DNA of 64,000 nucleotides from Marasmius tenuissimus. Its lineage: Eukaryota > Basidiomycota > Agaricomycetes > Agaricales > Marasmiaceae. A program made the position numbers and the translations under genes. The stretch is from the NCBI GenBank assembly GCA_029532415.1, contig JAQOTA010000016.1, forward strand, positions 434,001-498,000. Direction: 5' to 3'. This document shows positions 11,104 through 22,946 of this stretch, piece after piece. Each line of letters starts with the position of its first letter. The first letter of the stretch is position 1. Below the pieces are notes generated by a model. That model ran no database searches. It was not told where the DNA came from and saw only the letters and a program-made list of their open reading frames with translations.

Positions 11104-14100
11104 ATGCCCACCACCTCGTCGTCGTCCTCGTCGTCGATGGCATCGTCGTCCAATCTTCCAGCAGCGCCCTTGACCCTCGATGGTCTTCTTGAACTGCACT
11201 CCCGAGCTCCCAATCCTCAGCTCGCCGCCCTCGACCAGGCAGTTTCAGAACGCAATCTTCTTTCCTCACAGAACGCACAGCTCTGGAAGCTGATAGAGAA
11301 GCAGCGTGCGGGGTACAACCAAATTCTCAAGGAGCTCGAGCGAGTACGCAATGAGCGAGATACATACAAAGCTCGCCTCAACGTCGCAGGAGGGAGCACA
11401 GTCAGTCTCGATGTACAGCGCGACCTACCCCAGAAACGGCAGACGAGTCGTGATGGCAGAGAGCGAGAGCGTGCTATCACTCTCGAGAATCCTATCTCAG
11501 CCCCAGAAATTCCAACGAGGAAAAACATGACGAGATATAACTCTGATGATATGGGTTCGTTCGATTTTACCTCAACTCTATATCACTGAAGCTCATATGA
11601 AAAACGTTTATCAGTCACACCTCGATCGTCAAGTCATCCGAATTCCCTCCATTCATCTCGCTCACAAGATTCTGCCTCGCATACCCCTTCACCTCCATCT
11701 CGCCAAAAATCACCTCTTGCCCCCCTCGTCGTACCGAGCCGTGGAGAACAGCTACCGCAGCTTTCCGCAAGCCAGGAAAATCCACCTTCCTCAGTCCTTT
11801 CAGACGATGCCTCGCAGCACTCCGACGGACCCAAATACTCGCATTACACTCATGGCTACAGCGACTCAATCATGTCGTCCATGACATATGCAAGTAGTAC
11901 AGCTCCCGCGCCCCAAGGTTATCCGCGGAAGTCAAGTGTTTCGGAGAGTATTCGTAGCGTTAATAGCAACGCGACTGGCTCATTGGTACAACCATCCGAA
12001 AATTTGTCCAGTGCTGCTACGTACAACGGCGGATACCCCACATCCCAGCGCAACGACCAGAGTTCCCAATTTGATGTTCCTCAATCAGCGCCACTTTCAC
12101 ATTCCAATCCTCCGATCATGACTCCTCAAACAGCTACACTGTCGAGGGAACCGAACTCAAATCCTTACGAACTTCACGACCATCAGGCATCGTTAGCTAC
12201 CCCTACCCCTTCGTCTCTTTCTTACTCCACCGCGAACTCATCATCCCTTGCACCACCATCCGCGCAACCCGCCCTGTCACGCGACTCCCGCATCACCCTT
12301 CCGGACGAAGCCAGGCAGTACATTGCAAGCATGGCCGAATCACCCATGCCTAGCCCCCGAATCGACACATTCAACGCTGACTCGAAGTCATCTGCCTATT
12401 TATCGACTATCCAAGAGCCACCTCCTTCGAGCGCACCGTCAAGTAATGATCACGGTCGAAGTGGAGAGGATTCGGAGTTCCTTGATTTTGATGACGAAGG
12501 TGATGGCGAAGTGGAATCCCCAGAGGACTCTGCTGAGCCGTCCATCCAGGAACCTGAATTCGTGGACTCTGTTTCTGCATCAATGGATCCTTCAGACCTC
12601 CCAGTTCCTCATACTCATGCCGCACCTGTCCCTTTAACATTGAACCAACCAATGCAGGACGATGTTATTCCACAAGCCACTCCCCGAAAGAGCACCAGTC
12701 AACCAATTACCGACCCATCACAACCTCCATCTGCAAGTCCATCCTATCCGTACCAGCAAGCCAGGGCGAATGCAACGCCTCAAAAGGCTGTACCTCAAAC
12801 TGTTCAATCGGCGGGGTCCAATGGCCCATTCCGAGCCCTTCCGCTTCTATCATCAGACTTGCCTCATACGAGAATCAGTGTGTCGCATTCATTCGTACGG
12901 CCAAACGACCGTGGCAAAGAGATCTTGTCTTTCGTTGTGCATGTCGATCCAGGAAAGGGAAAGGAGGGCTGGAAGGTGGAGAAGATGTACAGCCACGTTC
13001 TCAACCTGGATCAGCGAGTTAGGAATAGCGTTGCGAAGGGCGTAGGAAAGAAAATCGCGACCCTTCCAGAGGGGAAGCTGTGGAAAGATCATGCTCCCGC
13101 GAAAGTAGATCAGAGAAAGGTATGTGGTGATCGTCTATATGTGCTACCTTTGGTAATGATTTCCGTAGGCGGTTCTTGAGAATTACCTCCAATCATTGAT
13201 CAATCTACCCGTCAAGAGTAACGATGAGGTCGTCGCTTTCTTCACTACGGACATCCTCAAGGAGACCATGCAGCCCGTCATGCAAGCTGGCCACAAGGAA
13301 GGCTATCTGACGAAACGAGGGAAGAACTTTGGTGGATGGAAGACGAGATATTTTGTCCTCCAAGGACCAATTCTCGAGTACTTTGATTGCGTGCGTTCAA
13401 TTTCACTTTTGAATGTCACATTTCTGATCACTGTCTTTCCAGCGGGGTGGTACGCATCTGGGTTCTATAAATGTCACAGGAGCCCAAATAGGTCGACAGC
13501 AACGCAATCCCAGTTCGTCGACCACAGACGACGAAAAGGAGTACCGCCACGCCTTCCTTATCGTTGAAGCTAAGAAAGGACCTGGAGGCAACCACCCTCG
13601 TCATGTATTGTGTGCTGAGAGTGACGAAGAACGGGATAGCTGGGTTGAAATCCTCGTTCGCTATTTCTCAGGAACTTACAGCGAGGAGCCAGTGGCCTAT
13701 GGACCTAGCCCCTCTCAAACCCAGCCACGCCCAAGCACGAGCAACGAAGTCGCCACCCCACGGAAACCTTCACGAGCACTCTCAAGGGATGATGTTCCGA
13801 TCTCTAAAGGACCTGCAGTGCCTCTTTCTCAACTTGCACCGGACGCCAACAATGCCAAATTCTTCCAAACGGCCCCGGCTGGTGTTGACGATCTCCCGAG
13901 GTCATCAAGTCCGACCAAACCCATTGATATCCAGCCTGCCGGATTCAATGACTCTCAGACCGCCAGACGAATCCTGGAACGCGGACAAGGGCAACCGTCC
14001 AGCCAACCCGACCCCTCCCCGTTGTCCAGCCATGCTCAGCCTATCGAGAATGGTCAGAGATCTAATTCAGAGCTCGGGCACTATCCCGATATGCATCCCG

Positions 14101-15641
14101 CGTCTCAGCAACAATATCATGCACAACATCCCCGTCATCGCTCCCCAGAACGTCATCGACAAAGGGACCAACTGAAGCCCTATCCTCATATCACTACTTC
14201 AGATGTCAGTTCCTCACCCTCCACATCTTCTCCCTCGGACCGCGTCCCTTCGCCGGAGAAGCTGGATCCGAACAGCAAGGTCAAAATCTCTGGGCCACTC
14301 AATGGAGCACCGATTCCGGCTGGTCACAAGCTTTTTGGAGGGAAAGATCCCTCAGCCGAAACGGCGTCAGTCACAACGACGTCCAGCGCCGGTCGCCGAG
14401 AGAAAGCGAAATCGCGGTCCTTCTGGGGATTTGGCAAGCAAAACGGTACGAGACCTTTCTACGAATACTTACTGGCTACTGACTATGAAGCCCCAAAGGT
14501 GTTCCCGAGCAGCATGTGCCACCTCCTGTCACCTTCGTGCCCCGTGCGGTGTTTGGTGTGACCATAGAGGAGTCTCTGGACGTTGCTCAAATAGCCAATC
14601 TCCCTGCAATCGTGTTCCGGTGCATACAATATCTGGAGGCTAAGAAAGCGGACCAGGAGGAAGGCATTTACCGATTGAGTGGCAGCTCCGCCGTCATCAA
14701 AAGCCTCAAGGATCGCTTCAATATGGAGGGCGACATTGATCTCATCGCTTCCGATGAATATTGGGATCCTCACGCAATAGCCGGCCTCCTCAAGGGATAT
14801 CTACGAGAACTCCCTGCCAGTATCCTGACGCGAGACCTTCACGTCAAGTTTCTTGCAGTCATCGGTATGATTCATTCAAATCAAAAACATTTCAGCCTAC
14901 TGAACCCGGCCCTGTAGATTTTGTCGATCCTCAGGAGAGAATAAGGGAGCTGTCGCAGTTGATCGCTGCTCTACCGCTCGCAAATTACAGCCTTCTACGT
15001 GCACTTACTGCACACCTGATCCTCATCGTGCAGAATGCTGCTACCAACAAGATGACGATGCGTAATGTTGGGATTGTATTCAGTCCTACCCTGGGGATTC
15101 CCGCGGGCGTGTTCAGTCTAATGTTGGGAGAGTTCAATCGCGTCTTTAATGTGGATGGAGACAAGACAGCAGGTGATTCAGCACCCCAGGAAGTGAAGGA
15201 CGATGAACCAGACCGCCGCAACAGCCGCAGGTACTCTGAAGCGGCTGCTGATCAGCTTCTTGGCCTAGGGGGAAGGTCGCTCAAACGTGAGTATCGGAAT
15301 GTTCTTTGCCTTTTAGGAACACAGCTGACCCGTCTCTTGTTCCAGCCCCCGCAGAGGAAAGTCAATCCGATACTGATGATTTTTCCTCTTTGCAAGAAGA
15401 GAGCAGTAATGAAGCCGAGGTTGCCACGCACACATCATCACGGTCCAGCCCCAACGCTCGCTCCTCGCCACCGGATACGCCCCTCGCCACAAAGCAATCC
15501 AAGGCCTCTGGAGTAGCCGCGAACAAGGGGTTGAATCTCTCGATAGAGACATCACATCGGGGTAACCGTCATTCGAGGATGATGGGGTTACCACACTCTC
15601 CGCGACCTCCCCATTCCCCCGCTCACAGTTCAGGACAATGA
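11104..15641 (+). CDS. BEM3: BEM3-like Rho GTPase-activating protein (PX-PH-RhoGAP)
   Basis: Switches off Cdc42/Rho GTPases at polarity sites by stimulating GTP hydrolysis. Exons 11104-11554, 11615-13119, 13169-13390, 13443-14445, 14499-14864, 14918-15286 and 15346-15641 give 1403 residues. Order of domains: N-terminal coiled coil ([20 protein letters not shown], about 50-95); a long Ser/Pro-rich disordered part; PX domain from about 570 ([11 protein letters not shown] to the [12 protein letters not shown] region); PH domain from about 690 ([20 protein letters not shown]); another disordered linker; RhoGAP from about 1070 with the arginine-finger loop [11 protein letters not shown] near 1117 and [10 protein letters not shown]. 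This order matches yeast Bem3. The N-terminus overlaps functionally with the divergent promoter described at 11077. Confidence 0.87.
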
Positions 15642-16043
15642 TTTATGTTTGTAGATTGCCATGCATCTACTGTATTTTGCATCTCTTCTCTCTTCATTTT
15701 GTCAGGATCTCACTTACATATACCCGTTCTTGATATCCAATTCCATCTGTTTTCGTGAAAATGGTGCCTGCGCTTGAGAATTGGCATTGTCGGTCTGGTA
15801 AGTGTCAAGCGTGAGGCTGGGGATTGCCAAGCTGCCAGTCGCGATGAACGGCCTTTGTCGGGACTCGGGAGGAAGGTGGTGATGTCAGCGTTAGTGGGTG
15901 TCGATTCGAAGCCTCGCGCGTTGTCATCACGATTTGTTCTTGAATCTGAATCATGATGTTCATGCACTGTCAGGGCCATATAAATACCCAGCTGCTTCGT
16001 CCAGTGTCATTCTCGATTTCTCTCTCAGCTCTCTGACCACACG
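15642..16043. promoter_or_regulatory. Intergenic with TATA box of the DUF1295 gene
   Basis: Gap between two plus-strand genes. A clear TATA-like element, TATAAATA, sits at 15979-15986, about 60 bp upstream of the ATG at 16044, preceded by GGGCCA. This is a plausible core promoter for the DUF1295 gene. The first part carries the 3' UTR of the BEM3-like gene. Confidence 0.5.
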
Positions 16044-17513
16044 ATGGCCCCCGTTTACGCCCTCGACCACTACTACCTTGCCATAACAGTTCTTGTCACG
16101 ACAGCATACCAATTACTTGGATTCGCAATCGCATGGACGTTCCAGTTCGACAAGATTACAGATTTTACTGGAGGTGAACAGCTGCTCTCTTCCTGATATC
16201 CGAACCCTGAGCTCAAGGATCCATTCTCTTGTCAGGTTCCAATTTCTTCCTGCTTGCTCTCCTCACCCTTCTTATCGGCAACACCTTCCATACGCGCAAT
16301 ATCGTCGCGAGTGTTTTCGTCATGGTATGGGCTGTACGCATAGCAGGCTTTCTCCTCTTCCGTGTATTGAAAACGGGAAGCGATACACGGTTCGATGATA
16401 TAAGGGCACACTTCTTCAAGTTTCTGGGTGGGTTCCTCTTCTGTTTGCATCGAATTCGTCATTTGACCTACTTCTGGCGTCTCGCAGGTTTCTGGATAGG
16501 TACGTTGTCGGGTTCCATTCGTGTGACATGCACAAGAGGGATTTCTAATGATGCGCAAATTTGATTCAGGCCAAATCGTCTGGGTAAGGCGTCACACCCT
16601 TGCTCGACTTGCTATATGTGTTCAATCCTCTTCTTCCAGGTCTGGACAGTGTCCCTTCCTGTCACCATCTTGAATTCGCCTGCTATCTCAGATCTTAACG
16701 GAACGGGGTCCGACCCAGGCTTTGGAACTTCCCGCGACATTGCTGGTATCGTTCTATGGGCCCTTGGTTTCATCATCGAGGCCCTTGCTGATATCCAGAA
16801 GGTCCGTTAGTCTTGTGAACGCGATAACATGGATTCAAGCTGAAAGTACATTGCTAGTTCAACTATAAAACGTCCAAAAACGCACCTAAAGACAAACCAA
16901 TTACCGTTCGTTTGGCATCCGTTTGCGAGTCCGTTGTATCAGCTCACGCCGGCACACAGGTTGGGCTTTGGAAGTTCTCCCGCCACCCTTCGTATTTCGG
17001 AGAGTGAGTGACCTTCCTATTATTGACGAGGTTCCGCCATTGAACCCTTCTAGGATGCTCTGCTGGTGGGGAATCTGGATCATCGCCATATCACCCGCTA
17101 CCGACGGATTCCTACCGTCCTCAAGAAAATCTGCTCTCTACGGCTCGGTGGTTTCGCCACTTTTCACTTTCGTGTGCGTTTCAAATGCTACTCTTCAGAG
17201 CACGACTAACCGTAAACATTACCCTAGCCTCCTCATGTTCGCATCCGGAATGCCCACAGCTGAAAAACCCCAAGCACGGAAGTTTTTCCTCATGAGCCAT
17301 GGCCCGGACTCCAATAACCCTTCAGCATGGAACGATTACAAAGAATACCTCCGAAGCACGTCTATCCTCATCCCTATTCCTCCTCAGGTCTACCGGCCCC
17401 TTCCGGCAGTGGTCAAGAGAACGCTGTTACTGGATCTCCCTATCTATCGCTTTGACGAGGAGAAGGATGGAGCTGCTGCGATCGAAGAGGTCAGGGCGTT
17501 ACAACGACCTTAG
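16044..17513 (+). CDS. DUF1295 family membrane protein (steroid 5-alpha-reductase-like)
   Basis: Integral membrane protein of the DUF1295 family, related in fold to 3-oxo-5-alpha-steroid 4-dehydrogenases and isoprenylcysteine methyltransferases; substrate unknown. Exons 16044-16173, 16236-16427, 16488-16499, 16570-16583, 16640-16801, 16858-16905, 16960-17003, 17054-17173 and 17228-17513 give 335 residues. Two exons are only 12 and 14 nt. Several membrane segments are visible (YLAITVLVTTAYQLLGFAIA; LLALLTLLIG; IAGIVLWALGFIIEALADIQ). The signature GLWKFSRHPSYFGE followed by MLCWWGIWI is the conserved cofactor-side motif. The 54-nt intron at 16906-16959 is inferred from the family pattern KP-x-x-VGLW; because 54 is a multiple of three the frame stays open without splicing. 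Confidence 0.87.
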
Positions 17514-17941
17514 GCTCTCGAAAGACATACCTCTGAACCTTCCACAGCAGTCTCGCAAAAAGAAATAAGATTGTAATTATTACGAAAGGAGCCTTCTCGA
17601 CGATTTAGGACCCGGCTGTGGACTCGACCATGTAACATTCTATTAGTTAGTTTTCTATTTGTAACGAAATCTATGAGCAATTTTCAACTTCACTTCTCAT
17701 CGTATCCACCCAAGATGAGCGGAACTTATAGGGAGCAGTGCGGGTTGTGGTTTGGCTGTGGTTACCGATCGCGACGAGATGAGTTACCGTTCAATTTGAG
17801 GCCAACAGGAGCGCCGCCGCCTGCTCTGCCACCATCCGAAACTGATCCTTCTTGCTTGTTCACCATCACAATTCACGGTGATGCCCATCTAATGCGTCGT
17901 TATATCTAACTTGTATTTCTACTCCCTCTCTTAACTCTCTT
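17514..17941. other. Intergenic region
   Basis: Between two plus-strand genes. A short open frame near 17673-17909 shows no family resemblance and lies where the promoter of the next gene is expected. Nothing else seen. Confidence 0.45.
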
Positions 17942-20107
17942 ATGGATATCTCAAACTTGGTGGATTATGGACCGGTGGTGGGAGCGTATCAAGCCATTGT
18001 ACAGCAGGACTCTACCTGGTGCGTCGCTGTACCAACCATTCAAATATTCACGATCGATTCAATATTCAATGTTCATTGGCATTTTAGGTTCCTCCTTACC
18101 TACACTGAAAATGTGCGTCGACGTGTCGTTTTTTCAAACATCATTGGACCTCATCCTCATTTCGAAATAGAATGACCGGCTCCTCCTCCATGCACATGGC
18201 ACCCAATACTCGGATTTAGGCGAGTTCAAGAGCCATTTGGACGACCTTGCACAGGTCTATATCGGATTCTACCACGAAGCCAGTAAATCTGCCAACGGTT
18301 TCGTCTTGATCAATTATATCCCTACCACGGTCTCGGGTGTGCGTAGAGGTGAGTCGTGCTAGCGGTGTGCTGGCATTGAAGCGTAATGTTCAAGCCGTTC
18401 TTAGCCCGCGCTTTGGTCCACTCTCGACGTATAGGCAGTGCCTTGATCAAGGTCGGTAATCTATCGCTATTGTTCTTGATGCCACGAGTCTCATTGTTAT
18501 TGTCTGTGGTCCCGTTGTCCATTGTCCTTTATCACACCGACTCCAACAGACGGAGCATGCAATTCTAACCGTCGACCACATCTCCAACATTACCCCCGCT
18601 GCGATTCGCGACGCCATCCTCAATCCAGACAGTGTACATACCATTCAGATCAACCGGTCCTTTTCTTCCATCACACCCGTCACACCTATTTCACCCACTT
18701 CAAACCAAAACCCTGATTCCCCAAATCATAATCAACAATTCCAAACGTCTGCAATGAATCAAGTCAGACGTTCATTCACTGAGATCTATGCTCCCTCTTA
18801 CTCTACCGCACCCCCACCGCCCCCAGTCTCGAAGGCCCACAGTGGCAGCATGTTCACCAGTATTCTTCGTCGCAAACACCATCAGAAAGACGGTACCAAG
18901 ACCCTACCCTCGAGAATGCCCAACCCAGAGGCAGATCTGGACGACTTTGGTCTTCCACCACCGCCACCCCCGAAGGACAAAGACACAGATTTCGGAGGCT
19001 ATCACTCACGTACACATGCATCCACCTACACACCCTTCACCCGTCAACAACATTACGTACCCAGCCTTCCTCGACAAACAAGTATGTCCGATCTCGTCTC
19101 AGAATTCGCGGTCATCTCTCATGAGGAAGCCGAACCCCAACCTCGCCAAGACCACGCATCCCACTTTATAGTTCCTCTCGAGAAGAAATGGATACCTGAA
19201 TCCACATTTATTCCCGACCCGCACGAACGTGCCCGCCGCCGCCGTCTTGCGCAAGAACAACGCGAACGAGAAGAAGAGGAAGCTATCCGAGCAGAGGAAG
19301 AACGACAAGCTCGTATTAAACGTGAACGCGACGAACTTTTATTCCAAGAACAACAGGAAGAAGAGCGTCGACGGGCCTCCCTCGACGAAGAGCTTCGCCG
19401 TGCTCGTGCGGAACGACGGCTAAGGGAGGAACGGGAGAAAGAAGAGGATCGTCGGAAGAAGGAGGAGATCGCGTCGCGGAAGCGGGCAGATCGAGAACGT
19501 AGGCTGGAGGAACATAGGAAGCAGGAGAAGTGGAGGCAGGAACAGGCGAAGCTTACGTCGGAGGCGGAGGCACGGGAAGCAGAAGCCAGGAAACGCGAGG
19601 AAGTCGAGAGAAAGCGAACCGTGCAACACATGGTTGCTCAAGTGAAAGATGAGGTGCATAAAGGATTCTTACTGGACGGCTGGGTCACGATACAGATAAG
19701 CGAATCCGTTGTTTGGAGAAGGCGATATTTTAAGGTCATTGGGTCGACCATATTCTTCTATCGGAATAACCAGGTCCGTATTGATCCTCTCTTTTCCACG
19801 TACTCGCAAATCAAGCCATCATCGTATAGGAGTTGAATCTCGTCTCAGACGAGCTCGAATTGCAAGGGAAACTTTCTGGTGTACGAGAATGGAGCGAGGG
19901 CTTCGAGGAATTGAAAGCCATCCCGTACTCATTCGCCATCGAGTTCAAGGACGGTCGAGAGCCCTGGGGATTATTCTCTGATTCAGCGGAGGAAAAGGTT
20001 CGTTAGATTGTATTCCTGATCCACATACCTCTCACACTCACAAACTCACGAACTCGTAGGACAAACTTCTTGGTATCTTACACTACGCAGCTGGTTTGAA
20101 AGTGTGA
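17942..20107 (+). CDS. ADF-homology, coiled-coil and PH domain protein (actin regulation)
   Basis: Probable actin-binding adaptor. Exons 17942-18018, 18088-18112, 18171-18348, 18405-18451, 18550-19773, 19830-19997 and 20060-20107 give 588 residues. Residues 1 to about 140 form an ADF-H (coactosin/Abp1-type) domain: TWFLLTYTENNDRLLLHAHG, VYIGFYHEASKSANGFVLI, ARALVHSRRIGSALIK, then AAIRDAIL. A Pro-rich, Ser-rich linker follows, then a Glu/Arg-rich single helix or coiled coil of about 160 residues (EEERQARIKRERDELL), then a C-terminal PH domain (GWVTIQISESVVWRRRYFKV ... GLFSDSAEEKDKLLGIL). No SH3 domain is present, unlike Abp1/drebrin-like proteins. A decayed copy of part of the coiled-coil exon is found at 22688-22790. 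Confidence 0.82.
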
Positions 20108-20206
20108 CATTTTCTATTTCTGATATCCATATTGTACGTCTCATGTTGTTTTTTTGTACTACGATCTCTGCGACCTATACCATTCACTGTAGAGTCTACT
20201 ATGTTT

Positions 20207-22247
20207 TTAGATACCCCTTATCCTTTTCTCCATCGCCCTGAATGGCACATACAGTAACCCCGTTACCACAAGTGCTGCCTCGAAACCAAGATCCCCCGTC
20301 CCTTTCTGTGCAATCGGCCTCATAAACCAGATCTGATCCATGCACGGTATAACCAATCCAAATGAGAGGATTCCCGCCCCAAGTGCTGCCAGACCGGTCG
20401 GGAGCTGGTTTGGTGTGTTCCATGCGCTGAGGTCGTACGAGGAAAAATTGCGATGTCGAAAAACAATGTGCTCGACAACCACGACAGCGATATACGCACA
20501 GGCACCGTAGCCGAGCAGACTGAGCAAGTTCGTGAGGGTATCATAGAACTTGTGTGCACCGGCAATAGACAGAGGGAGTACGCTATCAGGGCTAAGATGA
20601 GCAATCCCGAAGACAATGAGATCGCTAAACACCTACATTGCGGTCGCCACAACCGAGAATACATATCTTGGCACTACAGCTAGTTTCGGTATGAACACTT
20701 GCACGTTGAACGAAATGCTATATAACGACACTGTGATGTTTGCGGACACAGAGTGCCAGTAGTACTGTCAGGAACTTGCTAAAGTTCCCAACAGGGCCGA
20801 GCATCCCCAGTACGAGATCGCCAGGCGTTCCGGTATGAGATGACCAGGAAGGTATGGTCGGCGCAGCAGCAGCGACAGCGGCGGCCAAGCATTGAATAGT
20901 AATCTACGTGTAATCAGTCATGTCGAGCCGTGCCCTTGAAATGAGGATGGACCTACGATTGGAATCGACAATCCAAATACCGTGTAAAGGAATATCCCTC
21001 AACTGAGAACGAGATTTAAGCTCAGGCTGGAAAACTCAGCCACCCCCTCTGGTCATGAACACACCTCGGCGCATCCGGTCGAAAGTAACAGGTATAATTT
21101 GAAGCTATCGGCGCCAATGTAATCACAAAGCCCGCGATCGTCGAGGCAAACGATAAAACTCGAGCCGCAGTTACTGGTTCGGCTGGGGGGACATCGTATA
21201 GATTCTTCCCGCCCACACCCACCGCGACGAGGTAGACAATCAAGACTGGGAACCATGCCAATCGTTCGTACCTGGAGCACCATATGTAAAGCTGTTGGCT
21301 TCACGGAGCGCAGGGGAAGAGAACGTACCGGTTGATAACGTCGTAGCCGCAGAAGGAAACCTTACAGTTGAGTTTCTATGAGTGAATAGTTGTGCAATGA
21401 CAACAAATGAAAAGCTGACCATGAACGAAATGATCCCGATGATGACGATACCCACTCTACATGTACAACCTATTGAGCTCGAAAGTCCGAGAAAGATTAA
21501 CGAAGGACACGCACGTAAAGCTCAGATGTCCATCTGCCACGCTCGCTAGCGTCTGGCCTCCGACGATGCAGTTCAATATACAAAACCCTAGCATACCAAC
21601 GAGGTTCAGGATGCATTGAACAATAACACCGTAGTAGCTTATCGGTTTGAAGAACATTGGGTGCAGCTGATACGAGAAGCAAGCAATTCACCCACCCGAA
21701 GCTATATCGTGCTTGAACTATTTGGCGTAATCCAAGCTTCGGTCCCCATGTCGCCCTATGTTCACAGGTAGGAGGTCGACATTAGGATAAGAGGTACAAA
21801 GTGCGACCCACAGATAAGCAGGAGGCACCGAGCATAGAAGGGTAAAGAACGTTATGACCAAGCAGGACCTCTTCACCCCGAAGTCAAATGCTAAAGGACC
21901 CAGTGCCCCAGCCGAGAAAGTTAAGATGTTGAGGTTGCCACCGAAGCACAGGAAAAACATCCTGTGGTACTGAGCATCTGTACGTTTATGCCCTGGAACG
22001 GGGTGGATACCTATCCACATTCACGTTCAGATGAAGGCCATTATGTCCGAGCCAAAGACGCACCTCTCGTTTCCACCCCCCAAGTGAACAACTTTCTTGT
22101 CAAGGCATTAGCGTTCATTGTCCTCTCCAGTAAACGCTCGCCTGAAAGGTCTCTATCGTCATCACGGTCGGAGGCCCGATTCGGCTGATCCTGGCTAGGA
22201 TGTGTTTCCTCGTCATAGAGATTAACGTCTTGACCGCGCATTATCAT
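20207..22247 (-). pseudogene. Purine-cytosine permease copy A (FCY2/NCS1 type), inactivated
   Basis: Leftmost of three tandem permease genes. It can be read exon by exon along copies B and C: start ATG 22247 or 22241 (RGQDVNLYDEETH), GIHPVPGHKRTDAQYHRMFF, TWGPKLGLRQIVQARYSFG, YYGVIVQCILNLVGMLG, YERLAWFPVLIVYLVAVG, PPAEPVTAARVLSFAS, and the end RIRGI with stop at 20207. Two lesions break it. The exon that begins WRIF in C starts with TGA instead of TGG (20999-21001). At about 20750-20754 one AG of an AGAGAG run is missing compared with B, a 2-bp deletion that shifts frame after LLAL and meets a stop about ten codons later. Splice sites and most coding sequence are still well preserved, so inactivation looks recent. 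Confidence 0.8.
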
Positions 22248-22946
22248 TGGGTCTGGGCTTGGACCCCCCCAGTCGACTGCGTATGATAGTGGTGGTCGCC
22301 GCACCTGGGGAAAGAATGGTCCTCGAATATCATGTATTTGTATCCTTCCCTTCCTTGTGAGAGTAATTTGGACCGCAAGCGAACTGAGGAACACTTTGGG
22401 AGTGTGGAACTGGACGTTGTCATATGACGATGCCCGCCGCATGGTGCTTGCCACCTGGTCATTTTGCGATTTAGAGAGTTGGAGGTTCGATCGGAGCCCC
22501 TCGTTGCCAAATTACCGACGGCAAAATGCGGCGATTTCCGGCATCATCATGGTTTGACTCCCAACGCCGTCCGAGCTGAGGGAGACAAGTTCGTATTGGA
22601 CGTGAACACGAGGACATCTTACTCAATGAAGAGTGTCAATGCTTGGATAGAGCGTTAGCTATGGTAGAGAAACATTGAAAGCAAGGAGATCGAGGACGTG
22701 GATTGGAGAAACATAGGAAGATGGAGGAAATCGAGATAGGGACGGGCGAAATCCTTGTGTCGGAGGTGGAGGTAAGTCTCGAGGAGAGAATGCCAGGAGA
22801 ATGAAGTTCTGGGAGAAAACGAATGTGCTGCGTAATCAATTCTCTGGCCGAGAGGTGAGTTCCATCCATGGAGTGAGGCATATCGCGCAGCGCATGAATC
22901 ATTTATACCTTCATCTATCCATTCGCTGTTGCGCTCACTATACTAT
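22248..22946. repeat. Duplication junction with relic of ADF-H/PH gene
   Basis: Between permease copies A and B. 22688-22790 resembles the coiled-coil exon of the ADF-H/PH gene (19493-19600) in the same orientation: GATCGAG, ACGT, TGGAG then AACATAGGAAG, GGCGAA and GTCGGAGG-GGAGG follow in the same order. It has lost its reading frame. 22508-22562 (TTTCCGGCATCATCATGG and flanks) recurs upstream of copies B (26050-26100) and C (28665-28722), marking the 5' border of the duplicated unit. The part near 22850-22946 resembles 26210-26307, the sequence after copy C's stop. Confidence 0.6.

Noticed and set aside
19119..19631. Minus-strand Ser/Arg-rich frame of 170 codons
   Set aside because: Antisense shadow of the Glu/Arg-rich coiled-coil exon of the ADF-H/PH gene.
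20999..21010. Rescue of permease copy A by a different acceptor (GTTGAG)
   Set aside because: It would put WRIF-equivalent sequence out of frame, and the separate 2-bp deletion near 20750 remains.
22441..22500. T-loop-like GGAGGTTCGATCGGAG suggesting a tRNA
   Set aside because: No matching acceptor stem, D-loop or anticodon arm could be placed around it.
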